Part shown: piece after piece, positions 33,398 through 42,819 of the stretch
Position numbering within the stretch: position 1 is the stretch's first letter
Layout of the letters: every line of letters starts with the position of its first letter
Assembly (NCBI GenBank): GCA_016271365.2
Contig: CM057449.1
Location: 1,565,210,501 to 1,565,274,500, forward strand
DNA: 64,000 nt
Direction: 5' to 3'
Source of the DNA: Neoceratodus forsteri
Lineage: Eukaryota; Chordata; Ceratodontiformes; Ceratodontidae
Program-made: the position numbers and the translations under genes
Notes under the pieces: model-generated
The model's input: the letters and a program-made list of their open reading frames with translations, nothing else
The model's database searches: none
Told to the model about the DNA's origin: nothing

Positions 33398-33432
33398 AGA
33401 AGAAACATAATTCCTGAGGTGAGTCATTTTTT

Positions 33433-33850
33433 CATTTGTTCCCAGAGAGAAACCCATGGACACTCCTAGAGCAGAAACCTGACCTCTCAGTATGCTCAAT
33501 GCCAGCCCTTTATCTACGCCGTCCTGAAGAAACTCCAGAATGGAGGTCTTCAAAGGTTTAATTCCTTTCTTTCTGACTCAAGAGGAAAATTTAATCCAGA
33601 CTTGGGCATAAGCAGCCGAAGTAGAGGTTTTTCTTGCCGCCCGCAAGGTTTCAACTACCCTCAGGGAAAAACCTAATCTTAAGAGTCTCCTCCTTTCAGA
33701 AGCCAGGGCACAAACTGCATTATGCCTGGGTTCGGGTGGAGAATGGGGCCTTGCAGCAGGGGGTCCCTTCATACTGGGAGGTGGAAAGGAGCTTGCTGAG
33801 CTAGGTTCACTAGATCTGAGAACCACGGTCTTCTTGGCTACTCAGGGGCT
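33433..33850 (-). pseudogene. DIRS A tyrosine recombinase, N-terminal part
   Basis: Minus-strand frames give VVETLRAARKTSTSAAYAQV (about 33590-33650) and a second piece with EFLQDGVDKGLALSILRGQV (about 33480-33540). These correspond to the N-terminal DNA-binding domain of DIRS recombinases. The gene is cut at 33432/33433 by DIRS C; its C-terminal half is at 26955-27775. Upstream lies a Pro/Ser-rich linker (PSMKGPPAARPHSPPEP) following the RNase H region. Confidence 0.75.
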
Positions 33851-33891
33851 ATCAGAAGAAAGTTTCCACATGAGTGTCTTATTTTTCTTAA

Positions 33892-34127
33892 ATCAAGGAT
33901 GGAAATGAGAAAGGAAAAGTGTGGTCCACTGTGAATTGAACCTCAGACCCCTGGTATACCTGCCAACTATGTGAGCCTATAGCTTAATGGTTAGAGCACT
34001 GGAACAGCATACCAGGGGTCTGAGATTCAGTTCTCAGTGGGCCACACTTTTCCCTTCTCATTTCCATCCTTAATTTAAAATTGCCTGGCAGAGGCTGAGC
34101 TGCACTGAGAAGTGGTCTGTTTGTACT
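33892..34127 (+). mobile_element. Palindromic tRNA-like SINE with 15-bp target duplication
   Basis: This 236-bp insertion in DIRS A is flanked by TCTTATTTTTCTTAA at 33877-33891 and 34128-34142. The corresponding site of element B near 59060-59070 lacks it. The centre has a Pol III A-box-like stretch TAGCTTAATGGTTAGAGCAC and a T-arm TGAGATTCAGTTCTCA. The left part holds the same tRNA half in inverse orientation (GGTTCAATTCACAGTGGACC on the minus strand), so arms of about 65 bp from ATCAAGGATGGAAATGAG to CATTTCCATCCTTAATTT fold back. The long duplication indicates LINE-driven retrotransposition. The A-rich tail is weak or absent. Confidence 0.82.
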
Positions 34128-34235
34128 TCTTATTTTTCTTAAGACTTTCTGGAGGAGAGGCATTGGGTGAAAAGCATACGCTGTCCGAAAGGACCACGTC
34201 TGAGTCAGAGTGTTCACTGCCTCTGTGTGAGGATA

Positions 34236-36071
34236 CTAATACCGAATGAAGAACCTATGGGTCTGAGCATTGCGTCTTGAGGCAAACAGATCTATTTGCG
34301 GTGACCCGAACCAATTGCTTAGTAGTGTGAACAACTCCGGGTTCAACTGCCACTCTCCGGGGTGAACATCTTCGTGACTTAGCCAGTCATTCTGAACTTT
34401 CAGTTTCCCTGCCAGATGTACTGCCAAAAGAGAGAGAAGATTCTCCTCTGCCCAGCTCAGTAGTTTGGAGGCCACCCAAAGCATTTCCCTGCTCCTTGTG
34501 CCTCCTTGATTGTTTATGCATGCCACTGTAACAGCATTGTCCGACCACACCTTTACTGCGGTGTTCCTCAGTCTGGACTGAAAATGAAGTAGAGCTAAGT
34601 GGACCGCCTGCATCTCCAGGACATTGATGTGGAGACCCTACTCTTCAAGTGACCAAATCCCCTGAGTGGAAAGTTGCTTCAGGACCACCCCCCCCACCCG
34701 TGCAGACTCGCATCTGCCATAAGAATCACCTCTGGCGGTAGTTCTAATGGAACTCCCTTGTTGAAATTCTTCACATTCAGTCACCAACTCGAGTGAAGAA
34801 GCTGAGGGGTGAGGAGGATCCTGGCTTGACAGTCCTCCAATGACAGATCCCAGGCATTCAGCAGCCCCCATCTGAAGCGGCCACATGTGGAAGTGGGCAC
34901 AGGGAATTAAATCTATTGCTGCCATCATAAGGCCCAGAATCTGCAGCAGAGTATGGGCCGTCGCAGAGGACTGAGTCCTGCGCCAAGGTATCTCTGACAG
35001 CAACATCTTCTCCTGGAAAGGTGACAGGAACATCCTCCCTACTTTCGTGTCAGAGATCACCCCCAAGTGTTCCAAAGACTGCAATAGCTCTATGGCACTC
35101 TTCTCCCAGTTTACCATCCAACCATGCAATTCCAGAATCTCCAGGGTCCTAGACATCGATCTCTTTGCAAGAACAATTGTCTGTGCTTGATTGAGCAGAT
35201 TGTCCAGATAAGGGTAGACATGATGACCCTCCTGATGTAGTTGAGCTACCAGAACAATCAATACCTTTGAGAAAACTCAAGGGGCTGTTGCAAGGCCAAA
35301 TGGTAGTGACCTGTACTGAAAATGTTGGTCCAGAATCGAGAATCTGAGGTACCTCTGGTGGAGCTGATGGATGGGGATGTGAAGGTAAGCATCTGTCAGA
35401 TCTATGGAGGCTAAGAAATCCCCTGGTCGAACAACCTGGGTTATCGTCCTCAGAGACTCCATCTTGAGCGTCTTGTGGTGCACAGACTTGTTCAGTTGCT
35501 TTAGATCCAAAATGGGCCTGAACCCCCAAAACTTCTTGGGAACTACAAAGCAGAGGGTGTAGAACACATGACTCTGCTCATTTGATGGGACCGAAACTAA
35601 GGCCTCAGTTTGAATGAGATGGGTCAGAGTGTCCATCACCTGGTGTTTTGCCACTTGCTTTGAAACAAGGGATGACAAAAAGCATCCCCTTGAGGAAACC
35701 GTTAAGAACTCTATGGCATAGCCTAGGTGAAGAATTTCCAGAACCCAGGTGTCTGACGTTGTTTGGGCCAATCTTGCAAGAAATTCCTGTAGTCTTCCAC
35801 CAAGGGGAAGGGGGCAGGGATGGGCCCGTGTACCATCAGTGTGAGGTACCAGCTCTTTGTGCTTGTCCTCCTCCACAGCACCTGGGAAAAGAGCCTCTGC
35901 TGCTGTATCCTTTATTGCCCGAATAGGTACCTCTGTTCCTTTGTGTACTGAAGTTTCAAAAGGGACGATACCCTCCCTGGTACCATCTGCATTGACCATT
36001 GCCCTGGCCTTGCTGAGGAGCTGTGGCCTTGTGATGCTGGTTTGACACTGGGAGGTGGTCCTTCTTATCAC
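34236..36071 (-). pseudogene. DIRS A reverse transcriptase-RNase H
   Basis: One minus-strand frame runs from 36071 to 34236 with stops at 35277-35279 and 34638-34640. The RT shows FVVPKKFWGFRPILDLKQLN, FLASIDLTDAYLHIPIH, RYLRFSILDQHFQYRSLPFG and a catalytic box YPYLDNLLNQ, where the second Asp of YLDD has become Asn. The RNase H part shows LHINVLEMQAVHLALLHF, VWSDNAVTVACINNQGG, SLLAVHLAGKLKVQNDWLSH and the DIRS ending PQIDLFASRRN. The equivalent in B lies at 59200-60720. The palm substitution alone should kill polymerase activity. Confidence 0.9.
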
Positions 36072-36249
36072 GCACCTCCTTTAAGATAGAATCCAGACCA
36101 GAACAGAACAATAAACTTCCTTCAAAAGGAATATTAAACAGCTTCATCTTTGAAGACTGATCAGCAGACCAATGTCTGAGCCACACGGACCACATGGCCG
36201 ATGCAGAATGGTGGGCTGACAAGCGTAAGCTGTCCACTATGGAATCCCT

Positions 36250-37315
36250 CTAAAAAGAGGATGCCATGGCCACCAATTGCAAAATAGTCGCACCCTCAGA
36301 ATCAGGAGGGATGTAATCAGTCAGCATAGTGACCCAGAGGTTCAAGGCCCTGGCAACAATAAAAGAAGCATAGGATGTACGAATGTTTGTACTGGAAGTG
36401 GTGAAGGCCCTCCTGCATGAGGTATCTGTCTGCTTGTCATGTGAATCTGATAGTGCCAGAGCCCCCTCCATTGGAAGGGGTGGTGTGTTTTATAGAATTA
36501 TAAACAGCCTTGTCTGCCAAGGGGGGGTCCCACTTGTGAGACTTTTCCCCTAGAAAAGGATAATTCCTAGTCTTTGGTTTTGGGAGCTTTCTTCTCCCAT
36601 CCACACCTACCCATTCCTGTTCAATAATTTGGTCACAGTGGACAAAGCCTGGGAAACATTTTGGAGCAGAGGAGGACGCTGACAGAATTGGATTAACCTC
36701 CAGAGTCACCATGGACTGTTATTCCTTGAGCTGTAAAGATCTACATGCCTCAGCTATCAAAAAGGGCAAGGACTTACTATCAAAGAGAGGTGGAATCGGT
36801 ATCCTTGACTTGGGTTCCATCCACTCTCCTTCCTCTACCTCCTCCTTAGAAGGGACGTCCTCCTCATCTGACAGTAATTTACTAAGACCAGTTGTTTCCC
36901 CAAGATCCTCGTAATCATCATCCTGGCCTTCCAATAGGGCAGGGTTGGGATCTGTCTGCATATCTGACTCCACAGCCTGTTCATGCTGCATCGCATCTGG
37001 ATGTGCCTGTGTGGGCTCCCCTGATCTGAGGGGCCTGGTCAGGGTCAGATGTACCTGCTGGGATGTCCTGCAGGACACTGGGGTTCAAAAGCTCACTAAG
37101 GAGCAACCACAGATTCTTATACAATTCTGCTTTGCTACTGCCAAGCGAAGGACCAGGTGCCCCTCCCCCATCTCGGAGGACCGGCTGGAGTAGTCCGTGA
37201 GAGAAATATTATGTTGGTCCACACAATGAGGACAATATATACCCACAGAAAAGGGCCTCATTACCCTTCTGCAGGCCTTACATAGTTTAATAATGTATGG
37301 TCTCCTGAAAGCCAT
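36250..37315 (-). pseudogene. DIRS A gag-like ORF1
   Basis: The frame starts MAFRRPYIIKLCKACRRVMR with a CKAC...CPHC pair suggesting a small zinc site. An acidic region (LLSDEEDVPSKEEVEEGEWM), FLIAEACRSLQL, CFPGFVHCDQIIEQEW and a C-terminal block FIVARALNLWVTMLTDYIPP follow. The first three pieces share one frame interrupted by stops; the last is shifted. Element B has the same order at 61116-62264, so the product is a conserved family protein and not chance. Confidence 0.82.
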
Positions 37316-38140
37316 GGTGCCAAAAACAGTAAAACCTTAGATTAATACTGCCCTTAATATAGTTGTCCACAACTCAAACACTGACAGGAGAAAACCCACA
37401 GCTTTTAAACAACTATGTTGAGAAAAAATTCCACAAAAAACTGCCAGCCAACTTAACTACATAATATGTCCAGCAACTTGAAAAAAACAATGTGCGCTCT
37501 CCCCGAAGGTCATGGGGAAGTGAGCGCATGTGCACACAATGAAAATGCGTGTGTGCACTGTGTTCCCCTGCTTTTTCTGGTGGGAAACTGAACTATTGAA
37601 GAGGCGCGCACTCAGCCTTTATGGCGGCGGTGCAACCATAAACGAGAACGGAGGTCAAGGTGGAAGTTCAACCAGCCTCCTCATAACACTTCTTAGTAAA
37701 TTTTATTGTAGGCAAAAGGCAGTAAAAACCCAACACACAGTAACCATACAAAGCATCCTCAAGCTGGGGTGTGGTGAGGATAAGGAAACTGGCACTAGAG
37801 ACAAATGACCTCTCAGAACTCCTATTCTCCCAAAAAATAAAGATGTACCTACCTGAGGCACCTTTGTTTTTTTTGTAATATAACCTGCATACCATACAAA
37901 AACACCTCAGCAAGGCAGAGAGTGTCTCCCAGTCCACATAGGGAGTGAGAAGAAAATACACAGATTAGTCAATGTAAAAGCCGCAGCTTAACAGGCACGA
38001 TTAAAGAAATTTAGGGGTGCTCCCTGTAAACAGGCAGCCCCAACCTGCAGAACAGAATTGCAGCTCCAAACTGAAGTCTTGAAAATGTTTCAGAGAAGAC
38101 AAGTAGCTCTCTCCCCTTTCGATGGCCCAGTGAAACTAGG

Positions 38141-38273
38141 GAGCTGCCATTAGGGTATGGAATCCTCTGGTGCCCAACATTCGGAAGCTGAGGCTGTGCC
38201 ATTCCCCCTGGTAGGGGTGCACTATACCCATTTGTAATGATTACCCATTGACAATGTGGAGCACTACAGAAAG
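38141..38273. repeat. Right inverted terminal repeat of DIRS A
   Basis: Starts GAGCTGCCATTAGGG, contains GGTGCCCAACATTCGG and GGCTGTGCCATTCC, and ends CACTACAGAAAG at the element border. L1-derived sequence follows directly. Confidence 0.88.
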
Positions 38274-39520
38274 CAATAGTATCCCTTTGTCTGCTTATTT
38301 GCCTTGCAACCAGGGCTTACTAAGGCTGGCCCCACAGTGGCCCCACCCTTAAGACGTGGAAGAAGTTAGAAGGCTGGCTACATATGTCCTTCACCCCTTG
38401 AAACTGCTCCCTCTGTATTATAGTGGGGGGGGGGGAGCGGTCCTGCTTCACTGGACAACTTGGAGGAATAAGGGCATCATATTCCTCTCTAACTTGTTGA
38501 AATGCTCCACTTCATACCCGACTTCTTTGAGAACCTCGAAACAAGATTTAATCTCCATAAATAGGGAATTTTGGAAATACCTCCCAATAAGAAGTGCCAT
38601 AAGTGACTGCATTAAGATGCTGCTCCCTCTTACCCCACACAGACCTGCTCACCTCCTTCCTGCTTGGTAGTCTGCTGTTAAGGGAACAGCAGGCCTGATA
38701 TACAAACAGATTCTGCAAGCCATCCCTGACCCTTTGGATAGTGCCAGCACCAAATGGTCCAAGGCCCTGGGTATCGACACATCTGAGGCTCTCTGGTCAC
38801 AGCTCTGCCTACTTGCCCACAAAGCCTGTCCGGACATCAGGAGTCTTCTCATACAAAATAAAGTTATGCACATTTGGGACCACACACTGATGAGGCTGAA
38901 ATCTCCCAGCCTTTTATCCCACAATGCCTGCTGGAGATGACAGGCAGCTGGAGCTGACTTCTTGCACATCCCTTTGTCACTGCTCCAAAATCCAGCCATT
39001 CTGGACTGGTCCAAAAGTGTTGTGGGACAATTTTGGGTGGTCGCCTTCCTCTACCACCTCAGCTATATATTCTTGGTCTGCCCTGTCTACTGCTCCCCTA
39101 CTTCCTGAGCCACTTCAATGACTCAAGATGGCCAACATTGAAGCCAGGAGGCTCATACTTCAGAGATGGATATCGGAAAAGGCTCCCTTGGAAGCCCAGT
39201 GGCTTACTGCCCTAAGGAATCTAGCCACCCTGGACAGGATGTCCCATTTTACAAAGGAAGCTTTGTCTAAATACAGCAGTATATGGGAACCCTTCCTACT
39301 TTTCCGCCACACACTGCATAACCCTCATCCTGCTCTGAGTATTGGCTGTACACCATCCATGTCAGCTGTTATCTAGGTTAGGGAGCCCTGCCTCCCTCCA
39401 CCCCGGCTGGCAGTAACCAATGCAGGCACCCAAACTCTGAAATATTTCTGTATGCCTCCAAGTGTAGCAGTGAAGTTGATTGTGTGACTGTACACCCTGT
39501 ATTTATTACTGTTATCTAGG
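38274..39520 (+). pseudogene. L1-type ORF2 C-terminal part, beyond DIRS A
   Basis: Frames give SLFWKYLP-like and LLPLTPHRPAHLLPA (about 38590-38670), then KALGIDTSEALWSQLCLLAH (about 38760-38820), NKVMHIWDHTLMRLK and a C-terminal end ARRLILQRWISEKAPLEAQW. KYSSIWEPFLLFRHTL lies near 39270-39315. These are the thumb and C-terminal features of L1/Tx1 ORF2, in the same orientation as 25230-26190. The likely 3' UTR runs to about 39520. Several frame changes are present. Confidence 0.7.
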
Positions 39521-39744
39521 GCTGCTTTGCATAGCAGCCTAGTTCCAATTGTTATCAAAGTCAGGAATTGTTTGACAGCTGTGCCATTACAGCGCACTGG
39601 GAGGCCAAGACCTGTGACAGAAAATGAGTGTATGAACTCATGCACTATTTGCTGCTACTGCTGTCTGCCACAGTTTACTATTGTTCAAGCTGTGAGCAAT
39701 ACATGACTATTTTGTGAGCGAGTGGCAAACCTCTCTTGAATACT

Positions 39745-40125
39745 CATAGCAGTAGAGAAGCACCAACATGCACACTGTTTGATCTGGCACATGTTCATGC
39801 AAAGGAAAGACAAAGAACTGGCACGGGAAAGCCAGAAGCTCTTCTTCCTGGATGGTAACAGTGCCCTTTTCCATTATATCCTGGACTACCTCTGGGACTT
39901 GCAGCTCATCCCACCTACTTCCCAGAGTGTAGTCACCTGCAGAGTGAAGAACATTTTATCAAGCTCCCAGAGCTCATCAGGTGATTGAACCCTTGAGTCA
40001 GTCAGTCAGAATTCAATCCCTGAGGAGGGGGGCTTCTGCGGCATTAGAGATCTCAAGCAGGATCTGTTGGGGATAAGGGGTACTTAGGGTACATTTAACA
40101 ACATCAATCTGTCCCGGGACACTGT
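39745..40125 (+). pseudogene. KCTD12-like gene relic, BTB-domain part
   Basis: KCTD12 and its relatives are BTB-domain auxiliary subunits of GABA-B receptors. The frame from 39779 reads IWHMFMQRKDKELARESQ then FFLDGNSALFHYILDYLWDL and QLIP, matching the end of the KCTD8/12/16 BTB domain. After a one-base shift the next segment reads TYFPECSHLQSEEHFIKLPE (about 39918-39977), also as in that family. The relic then decays. It is interrupted at 40133/40134 by a hAT-like element and continues at 41254 with the second conserved domain. KCTD12 has an uninterrupted coding region, so the lack of introns does not prove retroposition. Confidence 0.75.
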
Positions 40126-40133
40126 ATCCCCAT

Positions 40134-41245
40134 TAGGGTTACCACCTTTGGATGAGGTAAAAACCGGATCTGAAACCACACCCCAAACTCCGCCTCTGGC
40201 TCTGCCCCTTTCTTATGACTGGCGAGTATATCACTCCTCCTCCAAAGCCATTTGTAATGTTGGAATAGACATTACTAGTGATAGGAAATTATTTTTATAC
40301 TGTTATTTATTTGATTCATTTATTCAGTTATTTATTTTTATTCTTTGGCAACCAGGTTACCTCCCATAGGACACATAGCCCATTTTACAGGAGTGACCCA
40401 GGAGCAGAGGAAGGTTAAGTGACTTGCTCAGGGTCACACAGTATTTAAGTGGAGGTTGTGGGAATCAAACTCAGGTCTGCTGGATGTGCCAGGCTCAGCC
40501 ACAGCTTATTGCACAGCCCTCTGTTAAAACACTCTCCCATTTTCCTTTCCATGTCAGCCATGTATTCCGATTCTTTGACCAATTTTTGATAACTTAATTG
40601 TCAGTGCTTGTGGTACCCTTAATACTGCACTGTGTTCCCCTTTACCTCAGCAGCAACTGCTGTTTCTTTTCATATTTCTATGACATTCCACAATTTCAGA
40701 TGCACCATTCTATGCTGTTTATCTGAATGACCTGTCAAAGTGTAGCTAATATCATGTAATGTTCAGGTAATACAAAACATTAGAGCAAATATAGTGATAA
40801 AAGCAATAAAAGTCAGATTATTAATTTAACAAAAATGGGTTTAAAACTTACCATAATATAGAACAAACAAAAAGAAACACATGAGAGCACATAAAGGTGT
40901 AAAAACTGTTTCCTGTCATAGCAGTAAAAGACCATACTTAAAATGCAGAGTGGAAAAGAATAGGTTAATTTACTGCTAATGATCTTAATGGCCATACTTT
41001 ACACCTCTCAGACAGTCTGGTATTACAAACAAAGGCAAGTCTTAATGACTGTGACAGCAGAACGTCTTTGTACCCTGGACATGTAATGCAGCCAAAACAG
41101 TGAATGATTTGATACATCAGTTTTAAGAGTATATGAGCACTCAAAATGGCCCAAAACCGGACTGCATGTAACCAAAACCGGATGACCGGATAAGGACCCT
41201 AAAAACTGGATTATCCGGTCAAAAACCGGATAGGTGGCAACCCTA
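40134..41245. mobile_element. hAT-like non-autonomous element with 8-bp target duplication
   Basis: The ends are TAGGGTTACCACCTTTGG and CCGGATAGGTGGCAACCCTA, inverted repeats with a few mismatches. The flanks ATCCCCAT at 40126-40133 and 41246-41253 are identical 8-bp duplications. Subterminal CCGGAT/ATCCGG motifs are repeated at both ends (40170, 41180-41230). The 1.1-kb interior has no transposase-like frame. It contains a MIR-like block at 40310-40530. Length of duplication and lack of coding fit a hAT-type passenger element. Confidence 0.88.
40310..40530 (+). repeat. MIR/CORE-SINE-like segment inside the hAT element
   Basis: The order CCCATTTTACAGGAG, GAGGAAGGTTAAGTGACTTG, CTCAGGGTCACACAG and TGGGAATCAAACTCAGGTC closely follows the core and 3' part of MIR-type SINEs. 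It may be a SINE inserted in the hAT ancestor or a conserved core captured by it; no target duplication was located. Confidence 0.55.
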
Positions 41246-41253
41246 ATCCCCAT

Positions 41254-41560
41254 CCAGCAGCCCCACCTCCATTCTTGTCACATCCCAGTTACTGGAAGCC
41301 AAGAGATCAGGCTACATCACCACTGGATACAGTGGCGCACAGACCATATGCATGGATAGCCAACCAGATACCAAATTCTGGAGCTTTGCAGAGATTACAG
41401 TGCTGGGAAAGACCTCCCTGGCTAAGGATGTGTTTGTAGAAAATACTGAACAAGAACCAGAACCCTGATTGACCCCCTGACAGATACATCTGCTGGTATT
41501 TCCTTAAGCTATGCTGTGCAGAGGCACAACTTCTGATTTATTGCAACAACAGAGGATCAA
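41254..41560 (+). pseudogene. KCTD12-like gene relic, C-terminal domain part
   Basis: From 41301 the reading is KRSGYITTGYSGAQTICMDS, then KFWSFAEITVLGKTSLAKDV to about 41445. This matches the start of the conserved C-terminal (H1) domain of KCTD8/12/16. After a frameshift near 41465 it continues PPDRYICWYFLKL with a TGA in place of an Arg codon. Beyond about 41510 similarity fades. Frameshifts and stops show it is a dead copy. It joins 39745-40125 once the hAT element is removed. Confidence 0.78.
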
Positions 41561-42005
41561 CGTTGCACAAATACTGTTCTATCATTCTTTCTGTTGAAAA
41601 TACTAATTTGCTTACTGTAAAACTAAAATATTCACTGAGAAAAAAGTTCACTATGTGCGCAATGCCTCTTTAAGGCACAAACATATTTTTTCAGCAAGTA
41701 TTAGCTGAATTTCACCCCAGACATGTGGTTCTTATTTGGGCATTCATCTCGCTGCCCTCTGCTCTTGCTGTGTTCACTCACTGTAAGGAAAAAAAAGCAA
41801 AAAATTTTTATTTGTAGGTGCTCATTTTATTTTATTTGAATTGAATGTTTCTGTATTTGCATGGGTTTGTGCAAGGGTTCAAAAAAAGAGTTTTGATCAA
41901 ATCACAAAAAAATAAATGATCAGCGAGCAGTGAACTGTCACTTGATTACTTTAGTCTGAAAGCTCTCCTTGGTAAGATCTACTGAATTCTGTATGATCCT
42001 CTTTT
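41561..42005. other. No gene or repeat recognised
   Basis: A/T-rich sequence with no recognisable protein or transposon end. It leads into the minisatellite block. Confidence 0.4.
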
Positions 42006-42815
42006 CTGCCGTAGCACTCCCTCCCTCTCCCATGTCAACCACTTCCTGGTGTCCACTGGAAATGTCTCCTTCTCCCTTTACCACAGTAAACAATTCCCGG
42101 TGTTCCATGGAACTCACTCCATCTCCCCAAAACATGGCAAGCAGTTCCTAGTGTCCACTGGCATCCGTCTCTAACCCCATTCCATACCAAGCACTCCCTG
42201 GTGTCTAGTGAAAACCCCGCCCCTACCCACTTGAACCAAGTACTTCCTGGTGTCCAGTGGCATGCCAACCCTCTCTGCACTTGTGGCAAGCACTAACTTG
42301 TGTCTACTGGCAGCTGTCCCTCTACCTGCTAAAGCCAAAGAGTTAGGAAACAAAAGAATCACCAGCACTGCCATCATCTGATGAAGCATTACTATATGTG
42401 CAAAATGGGTTGGGATCTGTGGCATTCTGTTGCTTATGTGCTTCATGGTTGTTTGTGCTGCTCATGCTGTTATTTCAAATAAATTCATGAAACAGCATTC
42501 CTTAGGAATCTGGTGCCAGTAATTCTTTTATTTCTCTGTGCATTTGTTCTTACCTGGCAAAGACGTTTCCAGGGGAGCATGCCTCCTTTAAATTTTGCAA
42601 TTAATGTCAAGCAGTCCTTGGTATCTACTGAAACCCTCCCTCCCTGTGTCAAGCATACATTTGGGTCCAAGGATACCCCTATCACTCTGTCACAACTCAA
42701 GCACTCTCTGGTGTCCACTGGAACTCTCTCCTTTCACTGGTATGTGCCAAGCAGTTTCTAGTGTCTAGTGGCACCTCTCTCTCAGCCTACGTCAAACACT
42801 CACTGAGGTATAGTG
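42006..42815. repeat. Degenerate minisatellite, about 50-60-bp unit
   Basis: The motif AAGCACTYCCTGGTGTCCACTGG recurs with variation near 42035, 42085, 42145, 42190, 42245, 42295, 42610, 42700, 42750 and 42800. Spacers between motifs are C/T-rich. A stretch of about 230 bp (42325-42560) interrupts the array and shows no motif. Units are diverged, so the array is old. Confidence 0.75.
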
Positions 42816-42819
42816 GCAC

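Larger units (their letters stand above)
27776..33432 (+). mobile_element. DIRS-type retrotransposon C (inner, plus strand), 5.66 kb
   Basis: The element carries gag (28157-29896), RT/RNase H (30135-31522) and tyrosine recombinase (31847-32830). About 160-bp inverted terminal repeats lie at 27791-27951 and 33237-33397, with an internal complementary region at 32869-32968. Its ends show no similarity to those of A and B, so it is a different DIRS family. It interrupts the recombinase gene of A. Comparison with the uninterrupted site in B (about 58600) places the junctions at about 27775/27776 and 33432/33433 with no duplication, as expected for DIRS. Confidence 0.93.
26191..38273 (-). mobile_element. 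DIRS-type retrotransposon A (outer, minus strand)
   Basis: DIRS elements are retrotransposons that integrate by a tyrosine recombinase through a circular intermediate and leave no target duplication. A has inverted terminal repeats (26236-26350 and 38141-38273) and an internal complementary region (26840-26950) matching both outer ends joined. On the minus strand the ORFs run gag (37315-36250), RT/RNase H (36071-34236) and recombinase (33850-26955). DIRS C (27776-33432) and a SINE (33892-34127 plus its 15-bp duplication) were inserted later. Subtracting them leaves about 6.17 kb. Element B at 54336-63188 is a sister copy. Confidence 0.93.

Noticed and set aside
33960..34035. Functional tRNA gene
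   Set aside because: The acceptor stem does not pair, the anticodon loop lacks U33, and the sequence lies inside a retroposed insert with a target duplication.
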